The notes: generated from the letters alone by a model not told the origin. A DNA stretch of 64,000 bases from Stagonosporopsis chrysanthemi (GCA_022560025.1 JAFISE010000020.1:224511-288510), one strand, 5' to 3'; numbered from the stretch's first letter, positions 10,688 to 21,779 are shown. Translations and numbers: made by a program.

Positions 10688-12172
10688 TCACGCACGCGGC
10701 CTTTGCTCCGCAGCCTTGTTGCTCGAGTCGACCAGCGCTGCCCACGCGTCCCCACCAGCGGGCGAGTCCTTGTGCGCGGCCTGGTAAATCGCGTCCAGAC
10801 CGGGGCTGCTTGCCTCCTTCATCTCCGCCACGCTCTGCTCGATGTACTCCTGCGCGCCGCCCGCAGCCTGCGCTTTGATCGCCAGGTCCGCTTTGCGGAT
10901 CGCGCGCTCCAGATACTGCCGCCGCTGCTCCGAGAGCGCCTGGTTCGTGGATGCTGTCTCTGCTTCTGCGACGGCCTTTGCGAACTCGGCTTTTCTGCTG
11001 GCCTTCAGCGCCTCAGGGCCGCCGAGCGCGGCGATGTTGGCCTGGATCTGGGCGAGCTTCTCTGCGTTTGCTTCTTGCTTCGCTTTCAGATGGGCTTCTT
11101 TGCCCCCTGCGTCTTTTGCCTGCGCGCGGAGATGTTCCTTGTATGCAATCTGGCGAAGCTGAGCGATGTGCAGGTTGGGGTTCTTCAAGCGTTGCTGGAG
11201 CTTGTTGAGGTCCTTCGCACTGAACATGTCCTTTGTTTTCTCGTAAAATTTCTCCTGCAGCTTCCATTTGGCGTCCATGCGCTCCCTTTGGCGCACAAAT
11301 GCGAGCTTGAGCCCTTCTTCGATGCTGTCAACGAGCCCCCTCGACAGATAACGCTCTGCGGCTTTGGTGGCTGAGATGTATTCGCCGTATGCCTTTTTGC
11401 GAGCCTCGACCTCCACACTGTCCAGTGCGTGCTTGAGTGTGGCTTCCGTGCTGCTGGCCTCATCCTCAGCGCCCTCTTCTCCGGCCCACATGCCCTGCTC
11501 AACGTCACGGACATCCGCTGCCTGAGCAAGAGCTTGCTCACGAGCCAAGACACGGTCTGCGTACTTCTGCTGGGAGAGCATCTCGGGAGTGGGCCACTGT
11601 TTGTCGATGGTAGCCTGGTCAATGCCCAATGCGACGGCTTCGGCGCGCAGTCGCTCGATGACCTCTGGCCTCTGCATCAAAGTCCATCTTAGTGCCCAGC
11701 CGGTGGGACCAAGCTCTTTCACGCGCTGAACGCTGTCCTTGAGCAAGTATTCGTCTAGACCACCTTCACGATCAATAGTCTTCATGACGTTTGACGTAAC
11801 GCGCAATTTTATCCTCTTCTTCAATGCAACCGAGTACAAGCTCTTGGACAACACGTTCGGTGTCCACTTTCTCCTTGTCTTGGTCTCAGTCTTACGTGAG
11901 ACGTTGTTGCCGAACTGGATCGACGACTGGCCGTAGAGACCCTTGTTCGCCTGCTTGAACAGCGCATGGTCGCCGTAGGGATAATCGGGGATGTGAGGAT
12001 CTGTCGAGATGATGTGCTTGGGCAGGTGGGAGCCGAGATCGCCGCCCTTTCGCCGTTGTAGCGGGTTCTTGTTGTAGAGGGATGCGGAGGTGGTGAAGGT
12101 ACGCTGTGTAGACGCCGGGGCGCGCAGGACGGTGGCCAGGTGCCCCGACAACAATTGGCAGCGGGGATGCAT
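10688..12172 (-). CDS. MRPL24: Mitochondrial large-subunit ribosomal protein bL28m (yeast Mrpl24)
   Basis: Structural protein of the mitochondrial 54S subunit. The bL28 signature sits after the presequence: KTRRKWTPNVLSKSLYSVAL and KKRIKLRVTSNVMKTIDREG (about residues 80-125). The start is the ATG at 12172 (MHPRCQLLSG). From there the N-terminus is a good matrix-targeting sequence (Arg, Ser and Thr without acids, RTFTTSASLYN near residues 25-35). The ORF stays open upstream, but that stretch belongs to the shared promoter. At 494 aa it is far longer than the bL28 core (yeast protein about 258). The C-terminal 300 residues are Ala/Lys/Glu/Gln-rich with heptad-like character and predict as long helices or coiled coil. 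Intronless. Divergent from PTH2. Confidence 0.9.
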   Translation of the reverse strand: MHPRCQLLSGHLATVLRAPASTQRTFTTSASLYNKNPLQRRKGGDLGSHLPKHIISTDPHIPDYPYGDHALFKQANKGLYGQSSIQFGNNVSRKTETKTRRKWTPNVLSKSLYSVALKKRIKLRVTSNVMKTIDREGGLDEYLLKDSVQRVKELGPTGWALRWTLMQRPEVIERLRAEAVALGIDQATIDKQWPTPEMLSQQKYADRVLAREQALAQAADVRDVEQGMWAGEEGAEDEASSTEATLKHALDSVEVEARKKAYGEYISATKAAERYLSRGLVDSIEEGLKLAFVRQRERMDAKWKLQEKFYEKTKDMFSAKDLNKLQQRLKNPNLHIAQLRQIAYKEHLRAQAKDAGGKEAHLKAKQEANAEKLAQIQANIAALGGPEALKASRKAEFAKAVAEAETASTNQALSEQRRQYLERAIRKADLAIKAQAAGGAQEYIEQSVAEMKEASSPGLDAIYQAAHKDSPAGGDAWAALVDSSNKAAEQRPRA

Positions 12173-12447
12173 GATCGCTATGGTGGCCGGCGACGGTGAT
12201 GTGGCCGAGGCGTTGGGGTGGATGGCAACGACACGGAGGTCCGCTGCTCGAAATCTTTCGAGATGGCGGCAACGTCCGTGCCCACCACTGCAGTTGCGCT
12301 GCGTTGCGGAGACGAGTTGGCGCACTACGACATCACCGCGCAAACGGCGATACTCGTACCTTTCGACGACATCTAGCACCTCGTCGCTCACACCTCCGCA
12401 CGCTAACATTGGTCTGAAACCGTTCGAGCGCGGCTGCAACTTTCACG
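12173..12447. promoter_or_regulatory. Shared divergent promoter, bL28m / Pth2
   Basis: 275 bp separate the two start codons of two translation-related genes, so both core promoters and leaders must fit here. No TATA box is seen. Confidence 0.5.
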
Positions 12448-13101
12448 ATGCAAGAAAGCACTCAACCCTCGACCGCGAACATTGCGCTCGCGTGCGCAAT
12501 CCTGGCCGGCGTCACGGGCTACTTTCTCGGCACAGCAAAATCTCTCGGTCTATTCGGAGGCAGTCCAATCTCTGAGCCATCGCGGAGAAAGAGCGAGAAG
12601 GCCCAAGAATCCGAGGACGAGGACGAGGACGAATCGAGCGATGATGAGGATGACGACACAGCTCCTGCTGAGTTTCCTGGGCACACCGAAGAGTGCAAGA
12701 TGGTGCTGGTAGTGCGAACCGACCTGGGCATGACAAAGGGTATGTATTCATCTATAAAATGCTACATAACTTGCTGACCACCTCGCCCCGCAGGTAAGAT
12801 TGGTGCGCAGTGTGGTCACGCAACGCTAGCATGCTACAAGCACTTCCTACGACATGCACCGAACTCGATTATTCTCCAGCGCTGGGAGCGAATGGGCCAG
12901 GCCAAGGTAGCGCTGCAGGTCAAGGGCGAAGAGGAACTGGAGATACTGCAGGCGCAGGCCGTGAGTTTGGGCTTGGTTGCACACATCATTCATGATGCAG
13001 GTCGCACGCAGATCGCAAGTGGGAGTGCGACTGTGCTGGGAATTGGACCAGCGCCGAAGGGTGTTATCGACCAAGTCACCGGTCACCTGAAGCTGCTGTA
13101 G
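12448..13101 (+). CDS. PTH2: Peptidyl-tRNA hydrolase 2 (Pth2/Bit1 family)
   Basis: Releases tRNA from peptidyl-tRNA that has dropped off the ribosome; in eukaryotes it is anchored on the mitochondrial surface. Two exons, 12448-12739 and 12794-13101, give 199 aa. The 54-bp intron lies inside the active-site motif (TKG/KIGAQCGHA). The N-terminus carries one hydrophobic anchor (NIALACAILAGVTGYFLGTA, about residues 11-30). It is followed by a linker with an extreme acidic run (Glu/Asp/Ser, about residues 52-72), then the compact catalytic fold: KMVLVVRTDLGM, the KIGAQCGHATLACY helix, GLVAHIIHDAGRTQIASGS and GPAPKGVIDQVTGHLKLL. All family landmarks are present. The acidic linker is longer than in the minimal archaeal enzymes. 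Confidence 0.95.
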
Positions 13102-13753
13102 ACCAGTATCATTGCGAAGCTACAGCCGTGAAGGATGGACAGTCCGAGCGACCGACTAGTGCTGGAAAGGAACAGACATTAAGTTCAGGTCGATCAATCA
13201 TGGCAGCACTTGCTTCTCTAACTTCACAAGAAAGCTTAGATGCACAAGTAGTATGTAGCCAACTGGGTTTGTCCCAAGCGTCATAGACCGACGGTCTAGC
13301 AAAAGGGAACAGGAATCAGTCTGCCTGGCACGCACCTTTCACCGAGCTCAAACCTTTCGGCAAGCTCAGGTTTCCAGCAACGCGCCGACTTGCTCTCCAG
13401 CCTGTCGTTCAGATATTGACGTCCACTGATCAAGACGGCTCCATGGTCACGAACGAACTGCCAGCTCTCGACTGAACACACCCCGAGAGGTGGACAGGAG
13501 AAGTGGCACAGGCTGTTGGTGAGAGGAAGCATGATTGCACCGTAGAAATTTATTTTGTAGCTGGCGCGCAGGGACCTGACGCGCTAGCGCTAGCGGCGCT
13601 TGGCCGCGAACTTGAATGTGAACGAACTCCACGCCTGCGACCAACACTCACTTCGGCCAAGGTTCACCGACCACAAGCGAGATAGTGTGTGGGTGAAAGC
13701 TGTTTTGCAACCGCCCTTCTCTCCTGTAACCCTCTCCAGCAACATCGGACACC
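13102..13753. other. Intergenic region PTH2 / SNU66
   Basis: 3' UTR of PTH2 followed by the promoter of the tandem SNU66 gene. It includes a short palindromic GCGCTAGCGCTAGCG-type sequence near 13581-13595. No gene seen. Confidence 0.5.
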
Positions 13754-15772
13754 ATGGCGGACCTCAGCATTGATGAGGCGAACAAGATCCGCCTGTCCAT
13801 GGGCTTGCCCGCGCTCCCAGGTGGTTCTGCAAGTGCTTCTCAAAGCGGACCGGCTTTCAAACCTGCGAGCGCAGCCGATGATTCGGACGACGAGCCGGCG
13901 AGCACGATCGATACACGCCAGGCCGCCGCCCACGAAAACTGGCTGAAGCTCAACGCGGAGCAAGAAGCCAAGAAGAAGCGCGAAGAGCGCGCGGCTGCCA
14001 TAAAAAAGGAACGCGAGAGGGCTGCGCGCACAGCGAAGCTTGAGGGCAAAGGGCTCGCGGACGAAGATAATGACGACGATGACATGGCATGGCTGAAAGG
14101 CAGCAAGAAACGCCAGAAGAAGATCATAAAGGCTGAGCAAATGCAGAGAGACCTCGAGGAGCGGGAGCGTCAGGCTCGCGAGGCCATGCAATACACTGAG
14201 AACGACCTTGCGGGTGTCAAGGTAGGCCACGAACTCGATCAATTCGACGATGGCGAGGACCAGATCTTGGTTCTCAAAGACACAGCAGTTGACGCCGAGG
14301 ATGACGATGAGCTAGAGGCTGTCGCTTTGAAAGAGAAAGAGCGCCTCCAAGAGCGCCTGGACTCCAAAAAGCGAAAGCGCGCATATGATCCCAATGACGA
14401 GAATGGCCAAAAGTCGATTCTTGCGCAATACGACGAAGAGATCGAGGGCAAGAAAAGCGCTGCTTTTACATTGGATGGCAAAGGACGAACTGTCGAAGAT
14501 GTACAAGCCGCTGTTGCCAGTGCCGCGCAGCCGAAGCGAGTTGCCATCAGCCTAGATCTTCTTACGGAGGACACACCGGCCAACGACTATCTGGATCCTT
14601 CAGAGATCAAAATGAAGAAGCCGAAGAAGAAAAAGACCAAAAAGGCAAAGCGAGAGCGCGTCGAAGACGACGAGGAGATGATGTTGCCTCCTGCAGAAGA
14701 GCCAGCCGAGCAAATGGAGGTTGACGCCAACGAATTGAGCGCGCCAAAGCATAAAAAGAAGAGCGTTTTCGACGAATCATTCATCGATGATGACGATCTG
14801 CAAGCGAACCTTGCGGCGCAACGACAAAAAGCACTCAAGAAGCGGAAGAAGATACGCCCAGAGGACATTGCTCGACAGCTTCGCGAAGAAGCATCCGCGC
14901 CTCAGACCCCAGATGTCGTGGAATCTACTGAAGATGGCGACGCAGAGGGACTCGTCATTGACGAGACTACCGAATTCGTACAAAACCTTGGCGCTAATGC
15001 AAATGACGAAGAGGAGGAGACACAGAGGCGGCGGAGAAAATCCAGCCACGTTTCTGAGGGTATCAAGACGAAACAGCCCATCGACGATGATGGCGACGTC
15101 GATATGAACCAATCCTATGCCGAAGCTGCCGAAGCTGAAGATGCGCGTGAACACAGCCAGTCACGTGCGGAATCAATCGGCGATTTCGACACAGGTCTCG
15201 AGGCCGAAAAGACTGTCGACGGGGGCATGGGTGCCACTCTCGCACTCTTGCGTCAGCGAGGTCTTGTAGCTGCCGAGAACGATGCAAGCACCAAGAACGC
15301 TCTCTATCGCGAACGCCAAAAGTTCCTTGCCGACAAGCAGCGTGCCGAAGGCGACGGAGAACGCCAGCGCAAGGTGGCTCGTGAGCGCGAGCGCAACTCA
15401 GCCCGCTGGAACACCATGACGCCTCGTGAACGTGAGGAGTGGGCACGCAAACAGAACACCAATGCCGACGTCAGCGAGAGCCGGAGACTGGCGGAGATTT
15501 TCAACAAGGAGTACAAGCCAAACGTTGAACTCAACTACGTGGACGAACACGGCCGCCAAATGAATCAGAAGGAGGCTTTCAAACAGCTCTCACATCAGTT
15601 CCACGGCAAGGGCAGCGGAAACACAAAGACAAAGAAGTACCTCGACAAGGTAGCTCAGGAGAAAAAGAAGATGGCCGAAAGCTCACTCGAGGTCACACGA
15701 GCTGGTGGCGTCGGCAGTGCTCACGATCAGCAGGCGAAGAAATTGAAGACCGCTGGTGTGCGGTTGCAGTAG
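13754..15772 (+). CDS. SNU66: U4/U6.U5 tri-snRNP protein Snu66 / SART1
   Basis: Tri-snRNP component needed before spliceosome activation. Single exon of 672 aa (ATG 13754, MADLSIDEANKIRLSMGLPALPG). The N-terminal I/LSIDETNKLRxxLGLxPL-type element is the classic SART1 start. Highly charged coiled-coil stretches follow (E/K/R-rich, about residues 55-140). The family landmarks ILAQYDEEIEGKK and ISLDLLTEDTPANDYLDPSE lie near residues 218-290, with several Lys-rich NLS-like patches (KKPKKKKTKKAKRER). The C-terminal block GGMGATLALLRQRG and ELNYVDEHGRQMNQKEAFKQLSHQFHGKGSGN is the most conserved part of the family. Ubiquitin-like Hub1 binds this family through HIND elements; the N-terminal element here resembles one, which is inference. 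Confidence 0.95.
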   Translation: MADLSIDEANKIRLSMGLPALPGGSASASQSGPAFKPASAADDSDDEPASTIDTRQAAAHENWLKLNAEQEAKKKREERAAAIKKERERAARTAKLEGKGLADEDNDDDDMAWLKGSKKRQKKIIKAEQMQRDLEERERQAREAMQYTENDLAGVKVGHELDQFDDGEDQILVLKDTAVDAEDDDELEAVALKEKERLQERLDSKKRKRAYDPNDENGQKSILAQYDEEIEGKKSAAFTLDGKGRTVEDVQAAVASAAQPKRVAISLDLLTEDTPANDYLDPSEIKMKKPKKKKTKKAKRERVEDDEEMMLPPAEEPAEQMEVDANELSAPKHKKKSVFDESFIDDDDLQANLAAQRQKALKKRKKIRPEDIARQLREEASAPQTPDVVESTEDGDAEGLVIDETTEFVQNLGANANDEEEETQRRRRKSSHVSEGIKTKQPIDDDGDVDMNQSYAEAAEAEDAREHSQSRAESIGDFDTGLEAEKTVDGGMGATLALLRQRGLVAAENDASTKNALYRERQKFLADKQRAEGDGERQRKVARERERNSARWNTMTPREREEWARKQNTNADVSESRRLAEIFNKEYKPNVELNYVDEHGRQMNQKEAFKQLSHQFHGKGSGNTKTKKYLDKVAQEKKKMAESSLEVTRAGGVGSAHDQQAKKLKTAGVRLQ

Positions 15773-16313
15773 ACGTAGAGGCGTCGTGACGGCTCAAGGT
15801 CAGTGGATTGACAACCTTCTCAATGAGGATATATCGTTAATATAGATTTGCATATAGTCGATCGACAATCTATTAGACTACGCTTTACGGTAAAGTACCT
15901 TCCCACGTCGTGAACCCCTCAATGAACTGTGTCTGTTTCGTGAGGTCTTGCAGCAAGGCCACGACCTGATCCTGATTTCTGCTGAATCTGAACATGTCAT
16001 GCCGTTATTAATTTTGCTCTGAAGGTTTAAGCAGCGCTATAGCGTGCCTGGTCTGAGTTCTTCGTGCTGCTCAGGCTGCACTTCATTCGGCGCATACCTC
16101 AAGCGGAGCCAGCACCCAGCACTCAGCACCCAGCTCCGATCAATCAAGATATTGTTCTACCCTGTGGATCGTTGTAAATCTTGCTGACGGACTTGATCCG
16201 CTCATCTCTTGCAATGGGTTTGTGGCACTCAAGGCACCGTGGCAAGCATGTGCCGGGTCATTTAATCAGGGTATCTAGCGTGTGTAAAATTTAGAATAAA
16301 GCAAAGAACACTC
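15773..16313. other. Convergent intergenic region with a short 7-bp tandem repeat
   Basis: Separates the 3' ends of SNU66 and the 7-TM gene. It contains about three imperfect copies of AGCACCC/AGCACTC (16111-16131). Otherwise UTR-like. Confidence 0.5.
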
Positions 16314-17420
16314 CTATTGCCAGGACGGATTCGCATATTTCCCGTATGCCACATCTGACGAGACGGACGATGCACTGCCTCTCTCTGTGTCGTGCCCATC
16401 ATGAGTCGCTGCTTCGGGCAGAATCTCTGTTTTGCTCTCTGCCAAACTCGTCTCACTCCTTCTCCGACTGTGACTCTGTATCTTGACTTCGGTAGTCTTG
16501 ACGACGGCAGAAGGAAGTGCAGCACCGTTCCCCTTCCCGCATCCAACGTGGACCTCCCACTCGCCTGATTGGTCTGCCCCTCGTGCGACCGATCGTTCGT
16601 GTGATGTGTTCTCGGTCCTTATAGTGCCCAGGGCCAGGCCCCCAGACCTGGCTGCCTTACTGCGGGAGCGGGAGTCACCGCTTCGAGCGCTCCTTGTCAG
16701 GTCGACAAGACGGTTGAGGATGCTGAACTCAAGCTTCAGCTTGACACTGTAGACAAGAGGCTTCCAAGCGGTCTGAAGCTCGTAGAGGTTTCCGAATTCA
16801 AGTCCAATAATGCTGAAGTCTAGCAGCATGACTAGTATGTTGACGTGAATGAGGTGGTAAAGGACTGTTCTGGTACCGTTGTTGCCAATGATGCTCTCCA
16901 GCTTCAGGAGGTTGACAGTCGCGTAGACATAGAGGCCGGAGATGATCAGTTCTTGAATGACGAAGGCGGTCAACTGAATTTTCTCGTAGACAGAGTAGGC
17001 TCTATCGAAAGGACCAGGGTTGCTCGAGTTGGACCCATATACCAAGATGATGATCGGTATGTGGAGCCAGATAGCGTTGACGATGATCATGATTAGCACG
17101 GCCCGTAGCTTGGTTGCATCGTGCATCACGATATGCAATCGTGAATACAGGACGACCGATTGACCAGAGACCATTGAGCACCATCCTATCAATATGATGG
17201 TGGCATGGATATTCCCGTTTTCCGTGATTTCAAGGTGTTGGAGAAAGTATCCGACTGAATTGAAGAGAATTCCCCATGTCGCAATGATAAAACTCCAGAA
17301 ATAAAGGCCACTTCGTCGCTTGAAAACAGTGAAGATTTGTACGTTGAGTTCCAGAAAATTGTAGATGGCGACACTCAGGAACACCACAATAGCAACCTGT
17401 AATACCGAGAGGTCAGCCAT
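16314..17420 (-). CDS. Seven-transmembrane fungal protein (DUF7703-like)
   Basis: Fungal integral membrane protein of unknown function, 368 aa, intronless. The ORF extends upstream of 17420, but the ATG at 17420 (MADLSVLQV) leads straight into TM1 and fits best. Seven hydrophobic segments can be read: about residues 8-30, 38-62, 72-98, 108-132, 148-170, 182-206 and 214-232. Together with short loops they match the general pattern of the fungal DUF7703 family. The cytosolic tail of about 130 residues is Ser/Arg/Glu-rich with RSRSK-type basic patches, probably phosphorylated. The family lacks GPCR signature residues I could point to, so receptor function is not claimed. Expression control is not visible. 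Confidence 0.75.
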   Translation of the reverse strand: MADLSVLQVAIVVFLSVAIYNFLELNVQIFTVFKRRSGLYFWSFIIATWGILFNSVGYFLQHLEITENGNIHATIILIGWCSMVSGQSVVLYSRLHIVMHDATKLRAVLIMIIVNAIWLHIPIIILVYGSNSSNPGPFDRAYSVYEKIQLTAFVIQELIISGLYVYATVNLLKLESIIGNNGTRTVLYHLIHVNILVMLLDFSIIGLEFGNLYELQTAWKPLVYSVKLKLEFSILNRLVDLTRSARSGDSRSRSKAARSGGLALGTIRTENTSHERSVARGADQSGEWEVHVGCGKGNGAALPSAVVKTTEVKIQSHSRRRSETSLAESKTEILPEAATHDGHDTERGSASSVSSDVAYGKYANPSWQ

Positions 17421-18775
17421 GGGTGGACGAAGGGGTGCCGAGAGACACTTGGTGACAGAAGGAATGAAAAGCATTCGTGAGGGATCCCCACATCGAACTA
17501 TCTTTCTGCAACCACAGGCACACAGCACGATTCAACTTCTGGAAAGGGGTTTAATTCGGTCCGTCACTCAACCGTTCAATGCTAAAACACGACACGGCGC
17601 CTCGGGAGCTAAGCGGTTGCACTCATGTAATAAAGGGCTGGCAGGAGAATGCAAATATGACGATTGGTCATCCAGCATAGACCCGTCTATGCATGCTAGC
17701 TCATGCTTGGATGGGGCCTGATAGCAGTGGAGCGGCAGCCCTGGTCAAAGAAAGTGCAAGACCATATAGCACATTCGCCGCATTGAGATGCTCGTTATGA
17801 ATCTAGACGTCAGAAGATCATTTTCCGGGTGCGGGACCGAGCGATGGATCGCAATGGGCGTCGCAGAAGTTTTGGCAAACTATGTGCGGCGATTATATCG
17901 GCGCAACCTCGCGTGTCACTATTGCTACTGCCGCTGACGATATGTGTCACGGATGTGTAGAGCAGTTTGAGTTCCTGCAATAGTCCTGATGCAGTCCTGC
18001 AAGCTCTTCGTTCAATTTGCCATGAATCTGTGCGCCTAGGCTCTCAGCCTCTCAACAATCCGCAGCAGGCTTTGATGCTGATCGTTGACCGCTTAATCGC
18101 CAAGATGGACCAAACCTTGGCGTGATGGGCGAATGTGCTGTGGTGCGAAGGTGTCAGACGCTGACTCGCTCAACATCCCGGCCACTAAGAAGCATGAACC
18201 ACAACGCGGGTGCGCGGATTCATTCGTGGGGTCCCGCGAGCACGGTAAATGTCCTTGGCACGTGCTTGCACGAGCGTCACGTCGGTCCTTTTGAAATTCT
18301 CCTGCAGCAATCTTCTCGAAGCTAATGCGGAGAGACGAAACGTCAGATGTCGTCTGCTTACCATTGCTTCGGCAATCTTTGAGAAGCATTTCGATTCTCA
18401 GCCTTGTGCCCGTAGGAGGATTAGTCGAAGTGTCGTTACATCAAGAATAAGCTTGGGTGAGTATTCGCGAAGCCTTCCGCATCCCGCACCGCGATGTACG
18501 GCCCTTTTCCGTTGACGCGAACGCCGTTCAGTCTAGCTTTATTGCGAAAGCCCAAGATCGAAGCGAGCTCCGAGCCGCCAACCTCAATGAAAATGACGCG
18601 AGTCCTGCGCATGGGTATTGTCGTATGCGTACTAATTTCAGAAGTTGTATATATCCTTTGGACGCAGCCGAAAGTCTTGATCCGTGTCACCAGCTGTGTC
18701 CTCTACGGCTCTCGGGTGCTTGTGCGATCAATCACCGACGTTTCGGACAGACTCAATTTGCTTTTCTGCGTCAGA
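17421..18775. other. Divergent intergenic region, 7-TM gene / SMP-30-like gene
   Basis: 1.35 kb with no convincing gene. Small ORFs here have no recognisable content and no consistent codon use. The right end carries a TATATAT element at 18648-18654, about 120 bp upstream of the next start codon, which may be its TATA box. Confidence 0.45.
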
Positions 18776-20135
18776 ATGCCATCAACCAGTACACTCTTCG
18801 CGGTCAGCGCGGCTGTTGGCTGTGCCTTAGCGCAACAGGTACCAGCAACTGCCCAGATTGTTGACCAAAAGGTCTTCAACGTGCTGGAGAATGTTCCTCC
18901 GCCATCTGTAGCAAACGACACCACAGTATGTCACTCACCCCGTCTCGTGTCAGTCACACGCCTTTTGCAGATATCTGACACATGTCTAGCTTTTTGTCTG
19001 GCCTGGCGTAACAGAGGAGTCTCTTCTTGCCAAGCCGTTCCACATCTATGACGAGGAGTTCTTCGACGTCATTGGGTCCAAGCCGTCCTTGACCCAGATT
19101 GCCTCCTCTGAATCGGATCCAATCTTCCACGAGGCTGTCACTTGGTGATTTCGACTAGCTCAAGCACAGGACACCTTAATCTAACTGAAGGCAGGCACCC
19201 TGCTCGTGATGAGGTCTTCTTTGTCCAGAATGCTGGTGCTCCTGCTGCGGGTACTGGTTTGAACAAGTCTGCGATCATCCAGAAGATCTCTCTTGCCGAT
19301 GCTGAGAAGGTCCGAAACGGCACTCTCAGCGCTGCGCCTGTTACAATTATCAACACAACCAACCCTCAGGTCATTAACCCCAACGGTGGTACCAATTACA
19401 AGGGTAACATCATTTTCGCTGGTGAAGGCCAAGGCGACAACGTTCCCTCAGCGTTGTATGTTATGAACCCGGAGGCACCGTACAACACCACCAGTAAGTT
19501 TGGCACGCGTCAGCATCAACCTTGAGCTAATTTGTTCAGCTCTCATCAACAACTACTTCGGTCGTCAGTTCAACTCCCTGAACGATCTTGTTGTCAGCCC
19601 CAAGAACGGTGACCTCTATTTCACCGATACACTGTACGGCTACCTTCAGGACTTCCGTCCTGTACCCGGACTCCGGAACCAGGTGTACCGCTACAATTTC
19701 AAGACCGGTGCCATCACCGTCGTTGCTGACGACTTCACACTCCCCAACGGCATCACCATTTCTCCAGATGGTAACAAGGCCTACGTGACCGACACTGGCA
19801 GTGCGCTCGGTTATTACGGCCGCAACCTGAGCTCGCCTGCTTCCGTCTACTCCTTCGATGTCGCCAAGGACGGTACCTGGGAGAATCGCAAGATCTTCGC
19901 CTACATCCCTTCGTTCATTCCTGATGGTGTTCACACTGACTCCAAGGGTCGTGTCTACGCCGGCGCAGGCGATGGTGTGTGGGTGTTCAACAAGGCTGCC
20001 AAACTCATTGGTAAAATCTACACCGGAACCACTGCTGCCAACTTCCAGTTCGCTGGTAAGGGGCGCATGATCGTTACTGGCCAGACCAAGCTGTTTTACG
20101 TCACTCTTGCTGCTTCGGGTGCTCCCATTCAGTAA
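18776..20135 (+). CDS. Secreted SMP-30/gluconolactonase-type six-bladed beta-propeller
   Basis: Likely extracellular lactonase or phosphotriesterase-like enzyme; the substrate cannot be read from sequence. Four exons, 18776-18925, 18990-19144, 19195-19493 and 19540-20135, close to 399 aa. The N-terminus is a classic signal peptide (residues 1-19, cleavage after ALA before QQVPA). Propeller landmarks are WHPARDEVFFVQN, LNDLVVSPKNGDLYFTDTLYG (metal-binding Asn/Asp region), LPNGITISPDGNKAYVTDTG and IPDGVHTDSKGRVYAGAGDGV. This PDG..D..GR..VA-like block is typical of SMP-30/gluconolactonases. The enzymes use a divalent cation held by Glu/Asn/Asp; matching residues are present but I cannot align them rigorously. 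It shares its fold, though not close sequence, with the secreted propeller at 59957-61027. Confidence 0.88.
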
Positions 20136-20858
20136 TCGACAAAGGCTTTAGACGCGACTCATCGCTACGACAAAAACTTTCGGATAATGATATATACCTA
20201 ATGTAATGCATGAGACGAAGAACACATTATTCAATGTGCAAGATCTAGCAACATTACCGTCCTGCTTATGAAACTTCGCAAAACGTGGTGTTTTGCTTTC
20301 TGTGTCGTTGTCAGTCTCATTCGCTCGGCACATGCTCAGGACTAACAACTATTGCGCAGGAATTTGTGATGCTCAATACTCAGCCACTTGTCGTGTTCGA
20401 GTGCAGCAGTATGCGAAGAGATTTAAAAATTCTCGTTTAGTCATAGCTGTACCGAGTTGTTGAATTAAATGTCGTGTAATACCATCGGCACATTCCATGC
20501 TCTCTGAGAACTCTTTTCCGTCAAACCGCAAGATGTGATATGTCAAGCAAGCAATTTCTCACTTATGCGGTAGCCATTTTTTCCTATCGTACGTCTAGTC
20601 GCTTTGAGCAAACCTGTCAGACTCTTCGCAATCTACATAGTAACTGGTACTGAATGTCACCCTACTGGAAGACAATTGCAATTCTTCACCACTTCAGTCT
20701 GATCAGACACCCAAAGCCTTTACTCTCACTATGAAGGTACACATAGGTGTCAAAACAAATGCCCACAACAAGTTGATCACTATCAGGACATGGCGTGTTT
20801 ATCGAACCTACAGCCTTAGAAATTGCTAATTCTCCATTCCATCTCTACACGCTGTCCG
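20136..20858. other. Convergent intergenic region
   Basis: AT-richer 723 bp between two convergent genes. It presumably holds their 3' UTRs; no gene or RNA is seen. Confidence 0.5.
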
Positions 20859-21335
20859 CTACAAGCCCAAAGCATTCTTAACTCTCTGGAACATCCCAGG
20901 CTTCTCGACCTCACGATCAATACCAAGATTCGCGTCCTGCTCGTCCTCCTCGCGAGCACAAGACGGAAGCGCAATACCAGCTACCTTTCCCGGTCCGGCG
21001 ACACTCTTAGCTACCGGTGCGTTCTTGACTTCACTCTTCTTACCCTTTCCCGGTCGCTCCTCTTCTACAGAAGAGCCTGCGCTTCTATCTCGTTCTGGCT
21101 CACCGTTATCTGAGGCAGCACGTACCACACCGTCTGCAAGTGGAGGAGAGCTCGAATCCTCTTCATAGTCCAGCCACCGTTCCAGGTGCGAGAGGTATTT
21201 TGCTCTATCTTCAGCCATCTGTGTGCGCTGGGAGGCTGTGTAGGATGGGGTACGGCGGTTGTGCGAGAACGTGAAATACTTTTTGGTCCTACCGAGACGC
21301 ATTTCTTCTTCTGGTGGGGAGTCTGGGGATGACAT
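20859..21335 (-). CDS. Hypothetical protein, 158 aa
   Basis: Intronless ORF with ATG at 21335 (MSSPDSPPEEEMRLGRTKKYF). The N-terminal half has an aromatic/basic stretch (KKYFTFSHNRRTPSYTASQRTQ, about residues 18-39) and a short helical segment, RAKYLSHLERWLDYEED. The remainder is Ser/Pro/Glu/Lys-rich and probably disordered, ending in the short helix MFQRVKNALGL. No signal peptide or TM. I recognise no family. The compact N-terminal motif looks conserved-type and the codon use is ordinary, so I consider it a real gene. Confidence 0.6.
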   Translation of the reverse strand: MSSPDSPPEEEMRLGRTKKYFTFSHNRRTPSYTASQRTQMAEDRAKYLSHLERWLDYEEDSSSPPLADGVVRAASDNGEPERDRSAGSSVEEERPGKGKKSEVKNAPVAKSVAGPGKVAGIALPSCAREEDEQDANLGIDREVEKPGMFQRVKNALGL

Positions 21336-21779
21336 GGTTGGGTTGGTGGTTTAGATACGTACTAGCTATGAGTATTGTGCGGTGCATTTATTACACTGTG
21401 GGTAGAAGCTGCTCGACATGTGAGAACGGGGTTTGCTAGTTGTTGACGGATAGTGTTGCTGAACAAGCTCTGTTGAACAATGATATAGCCACAGACATGT
21501 TTGCGAGGATTATTCACAAGACTGAATTGGAAGTCAATAGGATGATTCGTACGAGACTGACAGTGCAGATCGTGAGTACCAGCACTTCAGTATATCCTGT
21601 CTTGGTCGTTGATATGTTCACGTGAACTCTTCGATCCAAGGGAACCACGTAGGTAAGATTTTAGAAAAAAAGTCAATGTCAGACGGGTATATCATTTATC
21701 CATCTCCTTTCAGCATCCCACGTACTAAATACGACAAGCCTTCAAGCCCAGCTACAAAGCTTCCACCATACAACTGCAT
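21336..21779. other. Intergenic region between two minus-strand genes
   Basis: About 440 bp that should hold the promoter of the 158-aa gene and the 3' UTR of the small wall-protein gene. Nothing else seen. Confidence 0.45.
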
